From: Salinigranum halophilum
Lineage (GTDB): Archaea; Halobacteriota; Halobacteria; Halobacteriales; Haloferacaceae
DNA: 64,000 bases
Direction of reading: 5' to 3'
Assembly: GCF_007004735.1 (NCBI RefSeq)
Contig: NZ_SSNL01000005.1
Location: 310,001 to 374,000, forward strand
Below, one piece after another: positions 53,172-62,331 of this stretch. Each line of letters opens with the position of its first letter. Position 1 is the stretch's first letter. The notes below the pieces were generated by a model. That model was not told the origin of the DNA, did no database searches, and saw only the letters and a list, made by a program, of their open reading frames with translations. The position numbers were made by a program, and so were the translations under genes.

Positions 53172-54050
53172 TTACAGCAGTCGTCCCTCCGCGACGGGCT
53201 GGACGCGCCCACCGACGGAGACGCTGATGTCGTCGCCGTCGTGCGCCCGGAGGTGGAGGAGCGACGGCCGGCCCATCTCGTGACCCTGCTCGACACTGAT
53301 ATCGAGTTCGTCGGCGTCGAAGTACCGATGGGCGACGAGGTAGGCGGCGAGACAGCCGTTCGAAGAGCCGGTCGCGGGGTCCTCGGGGACACCGGCGGCG
53401 TCGGCGAAGACGCGGACGGCGAGGTCCGCGTCGCCCCGCGTCTCGGGCGCGAAGACGAGGAGGTTCACGTTCCCGAACGGCTCGATGAGGTCCTCGTGGT
53501 ACGGCTCGGCCTGCGTCGCCGCGCGTCCGAGGGCGTCGAGCGACCGGAGCGGGACGACGAGCGTGGGGAGCCCGGTCGAGACGAGTTCGACCGGGTAGCG
53601 CTCGTCGAGGTCACCGACGTCGAGCCCCAGGATGCGTGCGGCGACCGCGTGGTCGAGGGTCTCGTCGAAGGTGGGTGGCACCTGGTGGACCCAGTACCGC
53701 TCCGTGCCGTCGTGTGCTTCGACGGTCACCGAGATGTCGCCGACACCGAGCGAGAGCGTGAGTTCGTCCGGCGAGTCGTCGCGGACGAACTCGCGGATGA
53801 CGGCGGCGGTGCCGATGGTGGGGTGGCCCGCGAAGGCGAGTTCCTCGGCCGGGTCGAAGATCCTGACGTCGTACGGTCCGTCGGTGGGTGCGGTCGACGC
53901 GACGAACGTAGACTCGGAGTAGTTCATCTCCCGGGTGAGCGTCTGCATCTCCGCGGCGGAGAGGTCAGCCGTGTCGTGGAAGACCGCGAGCTGGTTCCCC
54001 GAGTACGGTGTCTCGGCGAAGACGTCGACGAGGTGAAAACGGTGTGACAT
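53172..54050 (-). CDS. PhzF family isomerase-like protein
   Basis: A 292-residue protein of the PhzF/diaminopimelate-epimerase fold. The N-terminus MSHRFHLVDVFAETPYSGNQLAVF is characteristic, the presumed catalytic Glu is in MNYSESTFV (about 41-49), and ELAFAGHPTIGTA is the family's substrate-loop motif. The C-terminal half has DPATGSSNGCLAAYLV. No phenazine pathway is near, so its substrate is unknown. It ends 85 bases from the tandem stress-protein start. Confidence 0.93.
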   Translation of the reverse strand: MSHRFHLVDVFAETPYSGNQLAVFHDTADLSAAEMQTLTREMNYSESTFVASTAPTDGPYDVRIFDPAEELAFAGHPTIGTAAVIREFVRDDSPDELTLSLGVGDISVTVEAHDGTERYWVHQVPPTFDETLDHAVAARILGLDVGDLDERYPVELVSTGLPTLVVPLRSLDALGRAATQAEPYHEDLIEPFGNVNLLVFAPETRGDADLAVRVFADAAGVPEDPATGSSNGCLAAYLVAHRYFDADELDISVEQGHEMGRPSLLHLRAHDGDDISVSVGGRVQPVAEGRLL

Positions 54051-54068
54051 GGCGGAGGGCGGACGGGC

Positions 54069-54548
54069 TCAGATACTCAGCTCGAAGAGGTCGTCGCCGA
54101 CGTGGTGGACGCTCTCGACGACCTTCCCCGAGTCACCGAGCATCTCGGAGCCGGGGACGAGCGCGCGGCCGATGGCGAGGACCTTCCCGTGGGTCTCCTC
54201 TCTGATGGCGACGAGGTCGCCCGCGGCGATGTCCTCGTCGGCGTCGACGATGCCGGGGCGCATCACGTCCGCACCGCCGGAGACGAACGAGACCGCGCCG
54301 GCGTCGACGGTCACGACGTGTTCCGTCGGCGTGTACGCGTTCGCGCCGGTGACCGTGAGGTACGGGTCGCCGTCGACGAACATCACCGCCGGGTCCCCGT
54401 CGACGAGGACGATGTCGAACTGGGTCTCGGTGAGGTCGACCTTCTCGAAGGCGTCGCCGTCGACGTCGACGCCCGTCTCCGCCTCGATGGTCTCGCGCAG
54501 GTCGCGGATCTCGTCGCTCCTGAGGTGGTGTCGAGACTTTACTTTCAT
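54069..54548 (-). CDS. PUA-domain RNA-binding protein (MCT-1-like)
   Basis: A 159-residue protein with an N-terminal DUF1947-type region (MKVKSRHHLRSDEIRDLRETIEAETG) and a C-terminal PUA domain (HVVTVDAGAVSFVSGGADVMRPGIVDADEDIAAGDLVAIREETHGKVLAIGRAL). Relatives include eukaryotic MCT-1, which works with DENR in translation re-initiation. It probably binds tRNA or rRNA. It follows directly after the PhzF gene start, and both read on the minus strand, so they could be cotranscribed (PUA first, then PhzF). Confidence 0.92.
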   Translation of the reverse strand: MKVKSRHHLRSDEIRDLRETIEAETGVDVDGDAFEKVDLTETQFDIVLVDGDPAVMFVDGDPYLTVTGANAYTPTEHVVTVDAGAVSFVSGGADVMRPGIVDADEDIAAGDLVAIREETHGKVLAIGRALVPGSEMLGDSGKVVESVHHVGDDLFELSI

Positions 54549-54741
54549 AGCTGCAGGTGGACCGCCCCACCCGATAAAACGACCGATGCGACTCGTCTGT
54601 GACGGGGCGCTCGCGCGTGCCGAAGCGCGCACCGGAGCCGACCGACGTCCGAGACGTCGGCGAGCACCTGCCGCCGAACCGTCGGGTGGGACGGACGCGA
54701 CGACGGGACGCGTGCGACCCGCGTCAGACGCGGCTGATAAA

Positions 54742-54750
54742 CGCTAAGTA
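54742..54750 (+). promoter_or_regulatory. TATA-like element of the small zinc gene
   Basis: cgctaagta is centred about 27 bases before the ATG at 54773. Confidence 0.4.
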
Positions 54751-54772
54751 ACCCCCGGCCATGTGAGGGAGT

Positions 54773-55075
54773 ATGTGGCGTTCTCGGTCGAACCGAGACC
54801 GAAAAACCGTCGTCTGCATCGCCTGTGGCGAGTCGGTGCTCCGCGCCGACGCGCGCGAGTACGACAAGGAGGGGAACCGCTGGGACCGACACGACAAGGA
54901 GTTCGAGTACCTCTGCAAGGCGTGTTACCGCACGCTCTGCCACCAGCCGCGGAACGAACTCGAATCGCTCATCCTCAGTATCGAACAGGACGGCCTCAGT
55001 CAGGAGGAGTTCCTCTCCCGCTACGTCGGGGCCGTCGAGGAGCGGTACGGGTCGCCCGAAGAACGCGAACGCTGA
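54773..55075 (+). CDS. Small zinc-binding protein
   Basis: A 100-residue soluble protein with CIACGE at about 15-20 and CKACYRTLC at about 48-56, giving a zinc ribbon from two CxxC pairs. The N-terminus is basic (MWRSRSNRDRK) and the C-terminal half is helical (NELESLILSIEQDGLSQEEFLSRYVGAVEERYG). I do not recognise a characterised family, although it appears typical of haloarchaea. It could be an RNA- or protein-binding adaptor. Confidence 0.78.
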   Translation: MWRSRSNRDRKTVVCIACGESVLRADAREYDKEGNRWDRHDKEFEYLCKACYRTLCHQPRNELESLILSIEQDGLSQEEFLSRYVGAVEERYGSPEERER

Positions 55076-55343
55076 GCGCTCGGGTCGTTCCCCGTCGTCT
55101 CCTCTCGCGCCTCGTGTCGGTGTGTCTGCTCTCTGTCTCTCTGTCTCGGGCTGTTCGTCCACGTTACACATCCGCGGCTTCGGCGATGCCGCTGTCGTTC
55201 TCCGAACCCGTTACGCGCTCGCGTGACCGACTCCGGGGAGACGCCCGCGACACCCCACAGCGACGCGGGCACGTTCGTCGTCACCTGACGGGGAAGACAG
55301 CCGGCCCGACACGCCTAACTACCTCTCGCTTTTATCGCAGTGC

Positions 55344-56675
55344 ATGTCGAACGAAGATCAGGCGTACGCCGGGACCGCCGAAGGACAGGGCCCGGTCGAG
55401 ATCGACGCCGAGGTCGCCCGCCACCTCAAGAACAAGCGGGAGGAGCTCTTCGAGGAGTTCGAACTGCGGGACAAGTTCCCCCACGCCGTCCTCCGCGAGG
55501 CGGAAGAGCGAACCGAGGACGTCCAGGCGGAGATTCAAAACGAGGTCGACGAACGTCGAGACCTCCGCGACCTGACGACGTGGACGACGGACCCCGCCGA
55601 CGCGCAGGACTTCGACGACGCCATCTCTATCGAGAAAGGCGAGGAGACGTACACGCTGTGGGTCCACATCGCCGACGTCTCTCACTACGTCCACCCCGGG
55701 TCGGAGATGTGGGCCGAGGCGGTCAAGCGCGGGAACACGGTCTATCTCCCCGCCTACACGGTCCACATGCTCCCGCCCACCCTCGCCGAGACCGTCTGCT
55801 CGCTCGTCCCGAACGAGGACCGTCTCGCCCACACGGTCGAGATGCACATCGACCGCGAGACGCTCTCGTTCGAGTCCGTCGACATCTACAAGTCGGTCAT
55901 CAACTCCGACGAGCGGCTCACCTACACCCAGTGTGAGAACCGCCTCGACGAGGCGGAGAGCCCGCTTCACGAGGAGAACGTCCTCGCGTACGAACTCGCC
56001 GACAAGATGCACGAACAGCGGAAGGAGGACGGGTCGCTCGTGCTCAACCCGAGCCGCGACCGTGCGCACACCATCATCGAAGAGTGCATGCTGAAGGCGA
56101 ACAAGGCCGTCACGCACGAACTCATGTGGGGGCGCGGCGTCGAGGCGATGTACCGCGTCCACCCCCAGCCCACGCCGGACCAGTGGGACAAGGCGCTACG
56201 AGAGATCATGGAACTCGAAGGCGTCTCGATTCCGGGGTCGTCGTTCGACGACCCGCGGAAGGCCGTCAACGCGGCGCTCGAAGAGGCACCGGGGCGGGCG
56301 CTCAACAAGATTCAGCGTGCCGTCCTCCGGGTGATGCCCCGCGCGAAGTACATGAACGACCCGTTCGGCGGGCACCACGCGCTGAACTTCGACATCTACG
56401 GGCACTTCACCTCACCCATCCGCCGACTGTCGGACCTCATCAACCACTGGATCGTCCACGAGAACGACGTGCCCGAGGACCTCGTCGAACTGTGCGACCG
56501 CGCCTCCGACAGGCAGAAGGACGCCGAGACGGCCGAACGGCTCTACAAGCAGTTCATGGAGGAGATCGGCCTCGACCCGTACGCGGTGAACAACCGCGGC
56601 GTCGTCACCGTCGACGACGACGGGAACGTCATCGACGAGGAGGGCCTGCCGCCGGAACCGGGCGAACAGTCGTAA
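55344..56675 (+). CDS. Minimal RNB-domain exoribonuclease
   Basis: A 443-residue protein that is essentially one RNase II/R catalytic domain. The active site is complete: Asp83, Asp89, Asp91 and Asp92 in TTDPADAQDFDDA correspond to the four metal-binding aspartates of RNase II. GHYSHFTSPIRR-like FDIYGHFTSPIRRLSDLINH carries the RNA-binding arginines. Cold-shock and S1 domains of bacterial RNase R are absent. It is expected to degrade RNA 3' to 5'. RNase R-like enzymes are a feature of haloarchaea, which lack the archaeal exosome in many lineages. Confidence 0.93.
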   Translation: MSNEDQAYAGTAEGQGPVEIDAEVARHLKNKREELFEEFELRDKFPHAVLREAEERTEDVQAEIQNEVDERRDLRDLTTWTTDPADAQDFDDAISIEKGEETYTLWVHIADVSHYVHPGSEMWAEAVKRGNTVYLPAYTVHMLPPTLAETVCSLVPNEDRLAHTVEMHIDRETLSFESVDIYKSVINSDERLTYTQCENRLDEAESPLHEENVLAYELADKMHEQRKEDGSLVLNPSRDRAHTIIEECMLKANKAVTHELMWGRGVEAMYRVHPQPTPDQWDKALREIMELEGVSIPGSSFDDPRKAVNAALEEAPGRALNKIQRAVLRVMPRAKYMNDPFGGHHALNFDIYGHFTSPIRRLSDLINHWIVHENDVPEDLVELCDRASDRQKDAETAERLYKQFMEEIGLDPYAVNNRGVVTVDDDGNVIDEEGLPPEPGEQS

Positions 56676-56676
56676 C

Positions 56677-56775
56677 TCAAAACGCGAGCGTCGACGACGA
56701 CGCCATCGACAGCCCGACGGTTCCCGCCGCGAGGACGACGAAGACGAGTCGGTCGCGGAGCGTGAGCGTATCCAT
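56677..56775 (-). CDS. 32-residue single-span membrane microprotein
   Basis: A 32-codon frame reading MDTLTLRDRLVFVVLAAG, continuing as one hydrophobic helix to TLAF. An acidic/basic start followed by about 20 hydrophobic residues gives one membrane span. A TATA-like element (attcaagta on the minus strand, near 56799-56807) lies about 28 bases upstream, consistent with a leaderless gene. Its stop lies one base from the stop of the opposing RNB gene. Small enough to be missed by gene callers; real expression is unproven. Confidence 0.5.
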   Translation of the reverse strand: MDTLTLRDRLVFVVLAAGTVGLSMASSSTLAF

Positions 56776-56837
56776 ACCCGAGCGGATTCCCGACTCGTAC
56801 TTGAATCTGTGCCGCCGAGTATCAGTTTCGAAAATCC

Positions 56838-57173
56838 TTATCCGGACCGCGACTCCTCGACGAAGTCGACGATAGACTGTGCCCCCTGGAAGCCCTCGGC
56901 GAGGCGACCGACCTCCGCGCCGTCTTCGAGGAGCACCAGCGTCGGCACGCTCTGGACGTTGAATCGCTCGACCAGCGAGAGGTCCGTCTGCGGGTTGCAC
57001 GTCGCCACCACGACGTCGGAGGCGCGGGCGACGTTGCCCAGGACCGGTTCGATAGACTGACATATCGCACACCCGTTCGTGTAGAACTCGACGAGGACGA
57101 GCGGGTGTTCCGCGACGAGCGCGTCGAGTTCGGCAGCGGTCTCGACAGGGACGGGACGGTCCAGCGTCTGCAT
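56838..57173 (-). CDS. Thioredoxin family protein
   Basis: A 111-residue thioredoxin-fold protein. The active site is C35-A-I-C38 in VEFYTNGCAICQSIEP, which replaces the classic WCGPC; the cis-proline loop is QSVPTLVLLEDG. The C-x-x-C sequence implies altered redox potential. It acts in the cytosol as a thiol reductase. The start is the ATG at 57173 (MQTLDRPV). Confidence 0.92.
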   Translation of the reverse strand: MQTLDRPVPVETAAELDALVAEHPLVLVEFYTNGCAICQSIEPVLGNVARASDVVVATCNPQTDLSLVERFNVQSVPTLVLLEDGAEVGRLAEGFQGAQSIVDFVEESRSG

Positions 57174-57243
57174 ACTCACCGATGGGTGGGCAGCGAACAA
57201 AAGCGGTGCGCCGCCCGTGACCGCGAGCGGCGCGCCGGGACGC

Positions 57244-58260
57244 TTACGAGACGTCGTCGTAGAAGTCGTCGGCCTCGATGAACCGGTCGTCGGCGACCGT
57301 CCGGAGCGACTCGAGCAGTTCGGCCAGGTCGTCTCGGTCGTCGTCGTCCGCGGTGTCGGCCGCGTCGTCGAAGAGGTCGTACGCCTCCTCGAACAGTTCG
57401 CGCGCCTCGTCGGCTTTGTCCGCGGCCTCGTCGTCGTCGCCGTCGTCCTCGTCCTCGCGGGCCTCGATGAACTCGTCGAGCCCCTGGAGCATCCGGTCCA
57501 GTCCCGAAGACGCGTCGTCGAGCAGGGCGCGGAGGGCTTCGAACGCCGAGACTGTGTCGTCGTAGGTGTCGTCGTCGAACGGTTCGGCGACGACCACGGC
57601 GTCGGCGTCGATGTCGTCTTTCAGCGTGGAGACGGCCTCGTCTCCGCGGTCGAACATCGTGTCGAAGCGGTTCTCGGCCGTCTGAACCGCGTCGAGTTCG
57701 TCGTCGGGGTCCGCGTCCTCGTCGAAGGCGGCGTGTGCCGCGTCGAGGCGTTCGACGCACTGCTGGAGGTACGACTGGGCGAGTGCCGCCTGCGTCAGGA
57801 ACTGCTCCGCCGCCCGGAGGGACTCGATGGTCTCGCGCTGGGCGTCCGTGACGGCCGCGTTGGCCGCGGCGGCCAGTTCGGACTGGACGGTGTCGAGCGA
57901 GAGGAGGACGGAGCGTACGTCGAACGAGTCGCCGGTGACCGACACGTCGGACAGGTCGCCGTCGTCGGAGCCGGTGTACGCGTCGACCGCGTCGCCGAAC
58001 GCCGACTGGACGTCCTCGATGGCCTCCTCGCCGGCGTCGATGTCCGCGTCCGACGGCCCCGGTTCGGGCGTCTCGGTTGGTTCGGGGGTCGCTGTCGGTT
58101 CGGGCGTCGGTTCGGGGGTCGCCGTCGCTCGGGGCGTGGACGTTCCGAGCGGTTGACCGCCCTCGGTGCGGACTCCCGACGCGGAGTCGGGGCGTTTCGC
58201 ACCCAGACAGCCGGCCGAGAGGAGGGCACCGAGCGCAGCGAGTACCTGGCGTCGTTGCAT
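57244..58260 (-). CDS. Tat lipoprotein, acidic helical, unknown function
   Basis: A 338-residue predicted lipoprotein. MQRRQVLAALGALLSAGC is a twin-arginine signal with the lipobox SAGC (Cys18 lipidated). A Thr/Pro/Glu repeat spacer (about 40-70, TPEPTPEPT-type) leads to a helical body very rich in Asp, Glu and Ala. It lacks any recognised domain and resembles periplasm-facing haloarchaeal lipoproteins of unknown role. A TATA-like element (tttaac on the minus strand, near 58283-58289) gives a leaderless start. Confidence 0.8.
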   Translation of the reverse strand: MQRRQVLAALGALLSAGCLGAKRPDSASGVRTEGGQPLGTSTPRATATPEPTPEPTATPEPTETPEPGPSDADIDAGEEAIEDVQSAFGDAVDAYTGSDDGDLSDVSVTGDSFDVRSVLLSLDTVQSELAAAANAAVTDAQRETIESLRAAEQFLTQAALAQSYLQQCVERLDAAHAAFDEDADPDDELDAVQTAENRFDTMFDRGDEAVSTLKDDIDADAVVVAEPFDDDTYDDTVSAFEALRALLDDASSGLDRMLQGLDEFIEAREDEDDGDDDEAADKADEARELFEEAYDLFDDAADTADDDDRDDLAELLESLRTVADDRFIEADDFYDDVS

Positions 58261-58365
58261 AGCCGATACTCAATCTATCAACTGTTAAATGTACCGGAGA
58301 CTATTATAGCAGTAGAAGGCTTCAAAATACGTCTGACGCGTGTCTTACTATTGTTTGTTTTCTTA
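58261..58365. promoter_or_regulatory. AT-rich spacer upstream of the lipoprotein gene
   Basis: The 105 bases between the lipoprotein gene and the upstream membrane-protein gene are markedly AT-rich, with ttaaa, attatag, tcaaaatac and tttgttttc runs. On the minus strand they contain the lipoprotein promoter; the purpose of the rest is unclear. Confidence 0.5.
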
Positions 58366-59133
58366 CTATAAGGCTCTGCTCGCGCGGTCGTTTCGGCTTC
58401 GAGTCGCCGCACGCGGGGTGCTCGACCCGAGCTGGTGGTACGCCTCCGTCGCGACCCCGAGCCACGCAGCGAGGAGCGCGGCACCGACGACGACACCGAG
58501 GCCGAACTCAACGGTCGCGGGCAGGACGTACGTGAGGCTGGTGCCGACGACGACGAGCGCGGCCGGGACGACAAGCGTGAGCGCCGCCGTCACCAGTTCG
58601 AGTCGGTCGTCGGCCGCACGCTGCCAGCTTCGTCGGAGCGCGGCGAACACGCCCACGTCCTCGGCCGCGAGGACACTCGGGACGAGCAGGAGGTGGCCGG
58701 CGACGACCAGCCCCGGAACGACGAGCAGGGCGGTCCCGAACCCGACCGCGAGGAGGACGGCGACGGAGCCGACGAGAACGGCGAGCGTCGCGGGGACGAC
58801 GCGATGGGTGAGACACTCGAGCGGGTCGGTCCACCGCGAGACCGACTGCCCGAGGAGTGCTCGACTCCCGACGACGATGGCGAACGAGCCGACGAGGAGC
58901 GTCACCAGCGCGACGACGGCGGCCAGCGCGGGGTGGACCGGGAGGACGACACCGTACTCGGCGACCGTCCCGCCCGTCGGCAGTGGTGTTCCGGCGATGG
59001 CGGTGAGGAGGGTGTTCACCGCCGCGTTGAGCGCCGCGAGGGCGAGGACGAACGTGACGAAGAGCGCCGCTCCAGCGGGGGAGGTGACCCGTCGAACACC
59101 GCTCACGACGAGTGTTCGTGCGTGTACAGACAT
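58366..59133 (-). CDS. Multi-pass membrane protein (DUF7847-like)
   Basis: A 255-residue protein with about six membrane segments. It resembles a haloarchaeal family of large hydrophobic proteins of unknown function, with the pattern of long alanine/valine helices, the [13 protein letters not shown] loop near 168-180 and a basic C-terminal tail. The start chosen is the ATG at 59133 ([10 protein letters not shown]). Its stop lies 106 bases before the lipoprotein start. Confidence 0.72.
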   Translation of the reverse strand: MSVHARTLVVSGVRRVTSPAGAALFVTFVLALAALNAAVNTLLTAIAGTPLPTGGTVAEYGVVLPVHPALAAVVALVTLLVGSFAIVVGSRALLGQSVSRWTDPLECLTHRVVPATLAVLVGSVAVLLAVGFGTALLVVPGLVVAGHLLLVPSVLAAEDVGVFAALRRSWQRAADDRLELVTAALTLVVPAALVVVGTSLTYVLPATVEFGLGVVVGAALLAAWLGVATEAYHQLGSSTPRAATRSRNDRASRAL

Positions 59134-59266
59134 CGTCCGAAATCAACCGCGCCGGGGGTATAACTCTGCGTGCGACGGCCGTCAGACGTGCGTCATCTAC
59201 GCGCCGCGCTCCGCGGGCGTGAAAAGAATCCGAACGCACAAGACGCCGGCGCACCCGAACGAACGT

Positions 59267-60139
59267 ATGCAGGTCGATGCCGTCGTCCTCGACATCGATG
59301 GCGTACTCGTCGACGTCGCCGACTCGTACCGACGAGCCATCGTCGAGTCCATCGAGCGAGTGTACGACGAGACCCTCCCGTCAGCGGCGATTCAGGCGTT
59401 CAAGGACGCCGGCGGGTTCAACAACGACTGGGAGCTCACCTACGCTGCCGCGCTGTTCGTCCTCGCCGGCCGAGAGGGGTACGACGCGGCGGTCGAGACG
59501 TTCACCGCGGCGATTGCCGACGCCGGTGGCGGGCTGGACGCCGCAGAGCGGGTCGCTGAAGCCGAACTCGACCCCGACGCGTACGACCGCGTCCGTGAGG
59601 CGTGGGACCCGCCGCGGCTCAGAGCCGTGTTCCAGGCGTTGTACCTCGGGAGCGACCTCTACCGCGAACTCGAGGGGTCGGAGCCGCCGTTCGAGTCGGC
59701 GGGCTACATCCACGACGAACCGGTACTCGTCACCGACGGCGCGCTGGAGGCGCTCGCGGCGGAGTACGACCTCGGCGTGCTGACGGGACGTCCGGCCGCC
59801 GAGGCCGACATCGCCCTCGAACGCGTCGGCCTCGTGGTCCCCGACGAACACCGCTTCACCATGGACGACTGGGCGGAGGGAAAGCCGCACCCACACGCGC
59901 TCGTGACGCTCGCCGAGCGGTTCGGAGCCGACAGCGTCGCCTTCGCCGGCGACACCCTCGACGACGTCCGGACGGCGGTCCGGGCGGCGGCGGAAGACTC
60001 CGACCGCGAGTACTACGGCATCGGTGTCCTCACGGGCGGGCTTCGGGGGAGCGACGGGAGAGAGAAGTTCGTCGCCGTGGGTGCCGACGCGGTGGTCGAG
60101 ACGGTCAACGACCTGTCCGCGCTGTTCGGCGACGTCTGA
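59267..60139 (+). CDS. HAD-superfamily hydrolase (TIGR01548-like)
   Basis: A 290-residue haloacid-dehalogenase phosphatase. Motif I is [11 protein letters not shown] (about 5-15, nucleophile Asp8/Asp10), motif II GVLTGRP, and motif [14 protein letters not shown]. It carries a cap insertion of the type seen in the TIGR01548 family, which is close to imidazoleglycerol-phosphate dehydratase-linked phosphatases. HisE lies 1.1 kb away. The substrate is unknown. The ATG at 59267 is supported by the motif I distance. Confidence 0.9.
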   Translation: MQVDAVVLDIDGVLVDVADSYRRAIVESIERVYDETLPSAAIQAFKDAGGFNNDWELTYAAALFVLAGREGYDAAVETFTAAIADAGGGLDAAERVAEAELDPDAYDRVREAWDPPRLRAVFQALYLGSDLYRELEGSEPPFESAGYIHDEPVLVTDGALEALAAEYDLGVLTGRPAAEADIALERVGLVVPDEHRFTMDDWAEGKPHPHALVTLAERFGADSVAFAGDTLDDVRTAVRAAAEDSDREYYGIGVLTGGLRGSDGREKFVAVGADAVVETVNDLSALFGDV

Positions 60140-60157
60140 GCCTGAAGAGACGGAGCT

Positions 60158-60412
60158 ATGCGCACCGCCGTCGAGAGAGCGGGTATGGGCCGCTTCCCGA
60201 CGTACGTCGTCACGATGCTCGCCCTCGACCTGCTCGGCGTGTCGCTCGCTGCGGGGCTCTTGCCGGCGGGCACGGCGGCACAGACCTACGGACTCGGCGC
60301 GACGCTGCTCGTCGCACCGCTCGCCGCGTACTGGCTGGTCTACCGCGAGGGGTTCGAACGGTTCAACCTCGGACGGCTGCTCGGACGCGGGTCCGAGGAC
60401 GAGCGGGAGTGA
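60158..60412 (+). CDS. Small membrane protein
   Basis: An 84-residue protein with two membrane segments (about 14-36 and 41-62) and a charged tail (REGFERFNLGRLLGRGSEDERE). The ATG at 60185 (MGRFPT) is an alternative start. It lies 18 bases after the HAD gene. Family and function unknown. Confidence 0.68.
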   Translation: MRTAVERAGMGRFPTYVVTMLALDLLGVSLAAGLLPAGTAAQTYGLGATLLVAPLAAYWLVYREGFERFNLGRLLGRGSEDERE

Positions 60413-60477
60413 CCGAGCGGACGGCAGCTTCGACCGGTCACGCAACGCTTACCTCTCGGCCGTCCCCGCATCCACAC

Positions 60478-61146
60478 ATGCGAATCGCACTGCTCGGCGG
60501 AACGGGCGATATCGGCCAGGGACTCGCGCTTCGGTGGGCGTACGACACCGACCACGAGGTCCTGGTCGGGTCACGCGACCCCGACCGCGCCCGCGAGAAG
60601 GTCGAAGAGTATCTGACCGAACTGGACAGCCGCGGCGTCGACGCGAACATCAAAGGGTTCGCCAACGAGATGGCCGCCGACCGTGCACGCGTCGTCGTCC
60701 TCGCGGTCCCGCCGTACCACGTCGACGACACCGTCTCGGCCGTCGCTGACTCGCTGTCGGAGGGTGACATCCTCGTCTCACCCGCGACGGGCATCAAGCG
60801 CGACGACGACGGCTTTCACTACCACCGCCCCGGGGCGGGGTCGGTCACCCGGATCGTCGCCGACGCCGCGCCCGACGGCGTCCACGTCGTCGGGGCGTTC
60901 CACAACCTCGCCGCTGGCCGACTCGCCGACCTCGACGCCGAGTTGGAAATCGATACGCTCGTCGTGGGCGACGACCCCGACGCGAACGACATCGTGACGC
61001 GACTCGCCGAGGAGATTCAGGGCCTGCGCGCGCTCGACGCCGGCGGCATCGCCAACGCGGCCGAAATCGAGGGACTCACGCCGCTTCTCATCAACGTCGC
61101 ACAGAACAACGAGAAGATGCACGACCTGGGCGTGCGGTTCCAGTAG
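60478..61146 (+). CDS. npdG: NADPH-dependent F420 reductase
   Basis: This enzyme (Fno/NpdG) transfers hydride between NADP(H) and coenzyme F420. The 222-residue protein opens MRIALLGGTGDIGQGLALRW, the NADP-binding Rossmann motif, with SRDPDRAREK as the phosphate-binding arm and VVLAVPPYHVDDTV. The C-terminal NEKMHDLGVRF is family-conserved. Haloarchaea make F420. The start is the ATG at 60478. Confidence 0.94.
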   Translation: MRIALLGGTGDIGQGLALRWAYDTDHEVLVGSRDPDRAREKVEEYLTELDSRGVDANIKGFANEMAADRARVVVLAVPPYHVDDTVSAVADSLSEGDILVSPATGIKRDDDGFHYHRPGAGSVTRIVADAAPDGVHVVGAFHNLAAGRLADLDAELEIDTLVVGDDPDANDIVTRLAEEIQGLRALDAGGIANAAEIEGLTPLLINVAQNNEKMHDLGVRFQ

Positions 61147-61259
61147 CGACGGGAGTGGACCCAGGAGGGAGTGCGGTGCACGGGCGCGGTGAACCGCCGC
61201 CTCGTCCGCGTCGTCGGGAGCGCACGTGGGGCCCGTCGGTCGGGACCGTCGTCTCTCAC

Positions 61260-61586
61260 TCAGAACCGCGCTTCGAGTTCGTCTCTGAGGTCGTCGACGT
61301 CGAGGTCCTTCATCGCCAGCAGGACGAGGAGGTGGTAGACGAAGTCGGCGGACTCGGACAGCAACTCGGCGTCGTCGTCGTCCTTCGCCGCGAGGACGAG
61401 TTCGGTCGACTCCTCGCCGAGTTTCTCCAGGACGGCGTTCTCGCCCTTCTCGTGGGTGAACAGCGAGGTGGTGTACGACCCCTCGGGGAGGTCGCGCTTT
61501 CGCTGTTCGATGGTCGCAAAGAGGGAGTCGAGGACGTCTGTGTCCTCGACAGCGGCCGACTCGTCCGGACCGGAATCGTCGCTCAT
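61260..61586 (-). CDS. hisE: Phosphoribosyl-ATP pyrophosphatase
   Basis: HisE catalyses the second step of histidine biosynthesis. The 108-residue protein shows the MazG-like fold with LFATIEQRKRDLPEGSYTTSLFTHEKGENAVLEKLGEESTEL, containing the ExxE and later Glu/Asp metal ligands (EESTELVLAAKDDD). Stand-alone HisE, separate from HisI, is typical of archaea. No other his gene is in the window. It is convergent with npdG. Confidence 0.96.
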   Translation of the reverse strand: MSDDSGPDESAAVEDTDVLDSLFATIEQRKRDLPEGSYTTSLFTHEKGENAVLEKLGEESTELVLAAKDDDDAELLSESADFVYHLLVLLAMKDLDVDDLRDELEARF

Positions 61587-61634
61587 GCACCGAGAGACAC
61601 TCCCGGGGAGCGAAAAGCCTGCGTCTTCTTCCGG

Positions 61635-62237
61635 TCAGTCGGCCGCCTCGGCCACGAGGTCTGCGAAGAACGTCAGGCGGTGGAGGCGGACGTCGTCGGT
61701 GAGTTCGGGGTGAAAGGAGGTGCCGACGACGGGGCCGTCGCGGACCGCGACGGGACGCCCCTCCCACTCGGCCAGCACCTCGACGCCCTCGCCCACCTCG
61801 TCGATGAGGGGGGCACGGATGAACACCGCGGGGAAGGGGTCGTCGAGCCCGGTGACGTCGACAGGGGCCTCGAAGCTGTCGACCTGCCGGCCGAACGCGT
61901 TGCGGTCGACGGTCACGTCGACGAGGTCGAGCGTCTCGACCCGGTCGTCCTTCGCGTCGTGGGAGGCGACGATGAGTCCCGCACAGGTGGCGAGAACGGG
62001 CTTGCCCGCGGCGACGTGCGCCTGTACCTCGGGCGCAATCCCTTCCTGCTGGAGGAGTCGGGAGATGGTCGTCGACTCGCCGCCGGGCATGAGCAACACG
62101 TCGCAGTCGGGGACGACGCCGGCCTGGCGAATCTCGTGGACCGTCGCCTCCTCGTCGTGGGCCGCGGCGGCCCGCTCGATAGCTCGTGCGTGTTCCGAGA
62201 CGTCGCCCTGGACGGCGATGACGCCCGCGTGGATCAT
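61635..62237 (-). CDS. pdxT: PLP synthase glutaminase subunit PdxT
   Basis: PdxT releases ammonia from glutamine for pyridoxal-phosphate synthesis by PdxS. The 200-residue protein is a class I amidotransferase of the triad type: GGES at 52-55, Cys85 in LATCAGLIV, His176 and Glu178 in TSFHPELT. VIAVQGDVSEH opens the protein. The partner pdxS is not in this window, as in many haloarchaea. It is 48 bases upstream of hisE in the same direction. Confidence 0.97.
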   Translation of the reverse strand: MIHAGVIAVQGDVSEHARAIERAAAAHDEEATVHEIRQAGVVPDCDVLLMPGGESTTISRLLQQEGIAPEVQAHVAAGKPVLATCAGLIVASHDAKDDRVETLDLVDVTVDRNAFGRQVDSFEAPVDVTGLDDPFPAVFIRAPLIDEVGEGVEVLAEWEGRPVAVRDGPVVGTSFHPELTDDVRLHRLTFFADLVAEAAD

Positions 62238-62331
62238 ACGCGGAGGTGAGGAGGGGACCGATAAAAATGACGCGTCACGCAGCGGCGGGGCTGGTCGGGG
62301 AGCGTCGAGGCGGAGTCGGAGGAGAGAACGC

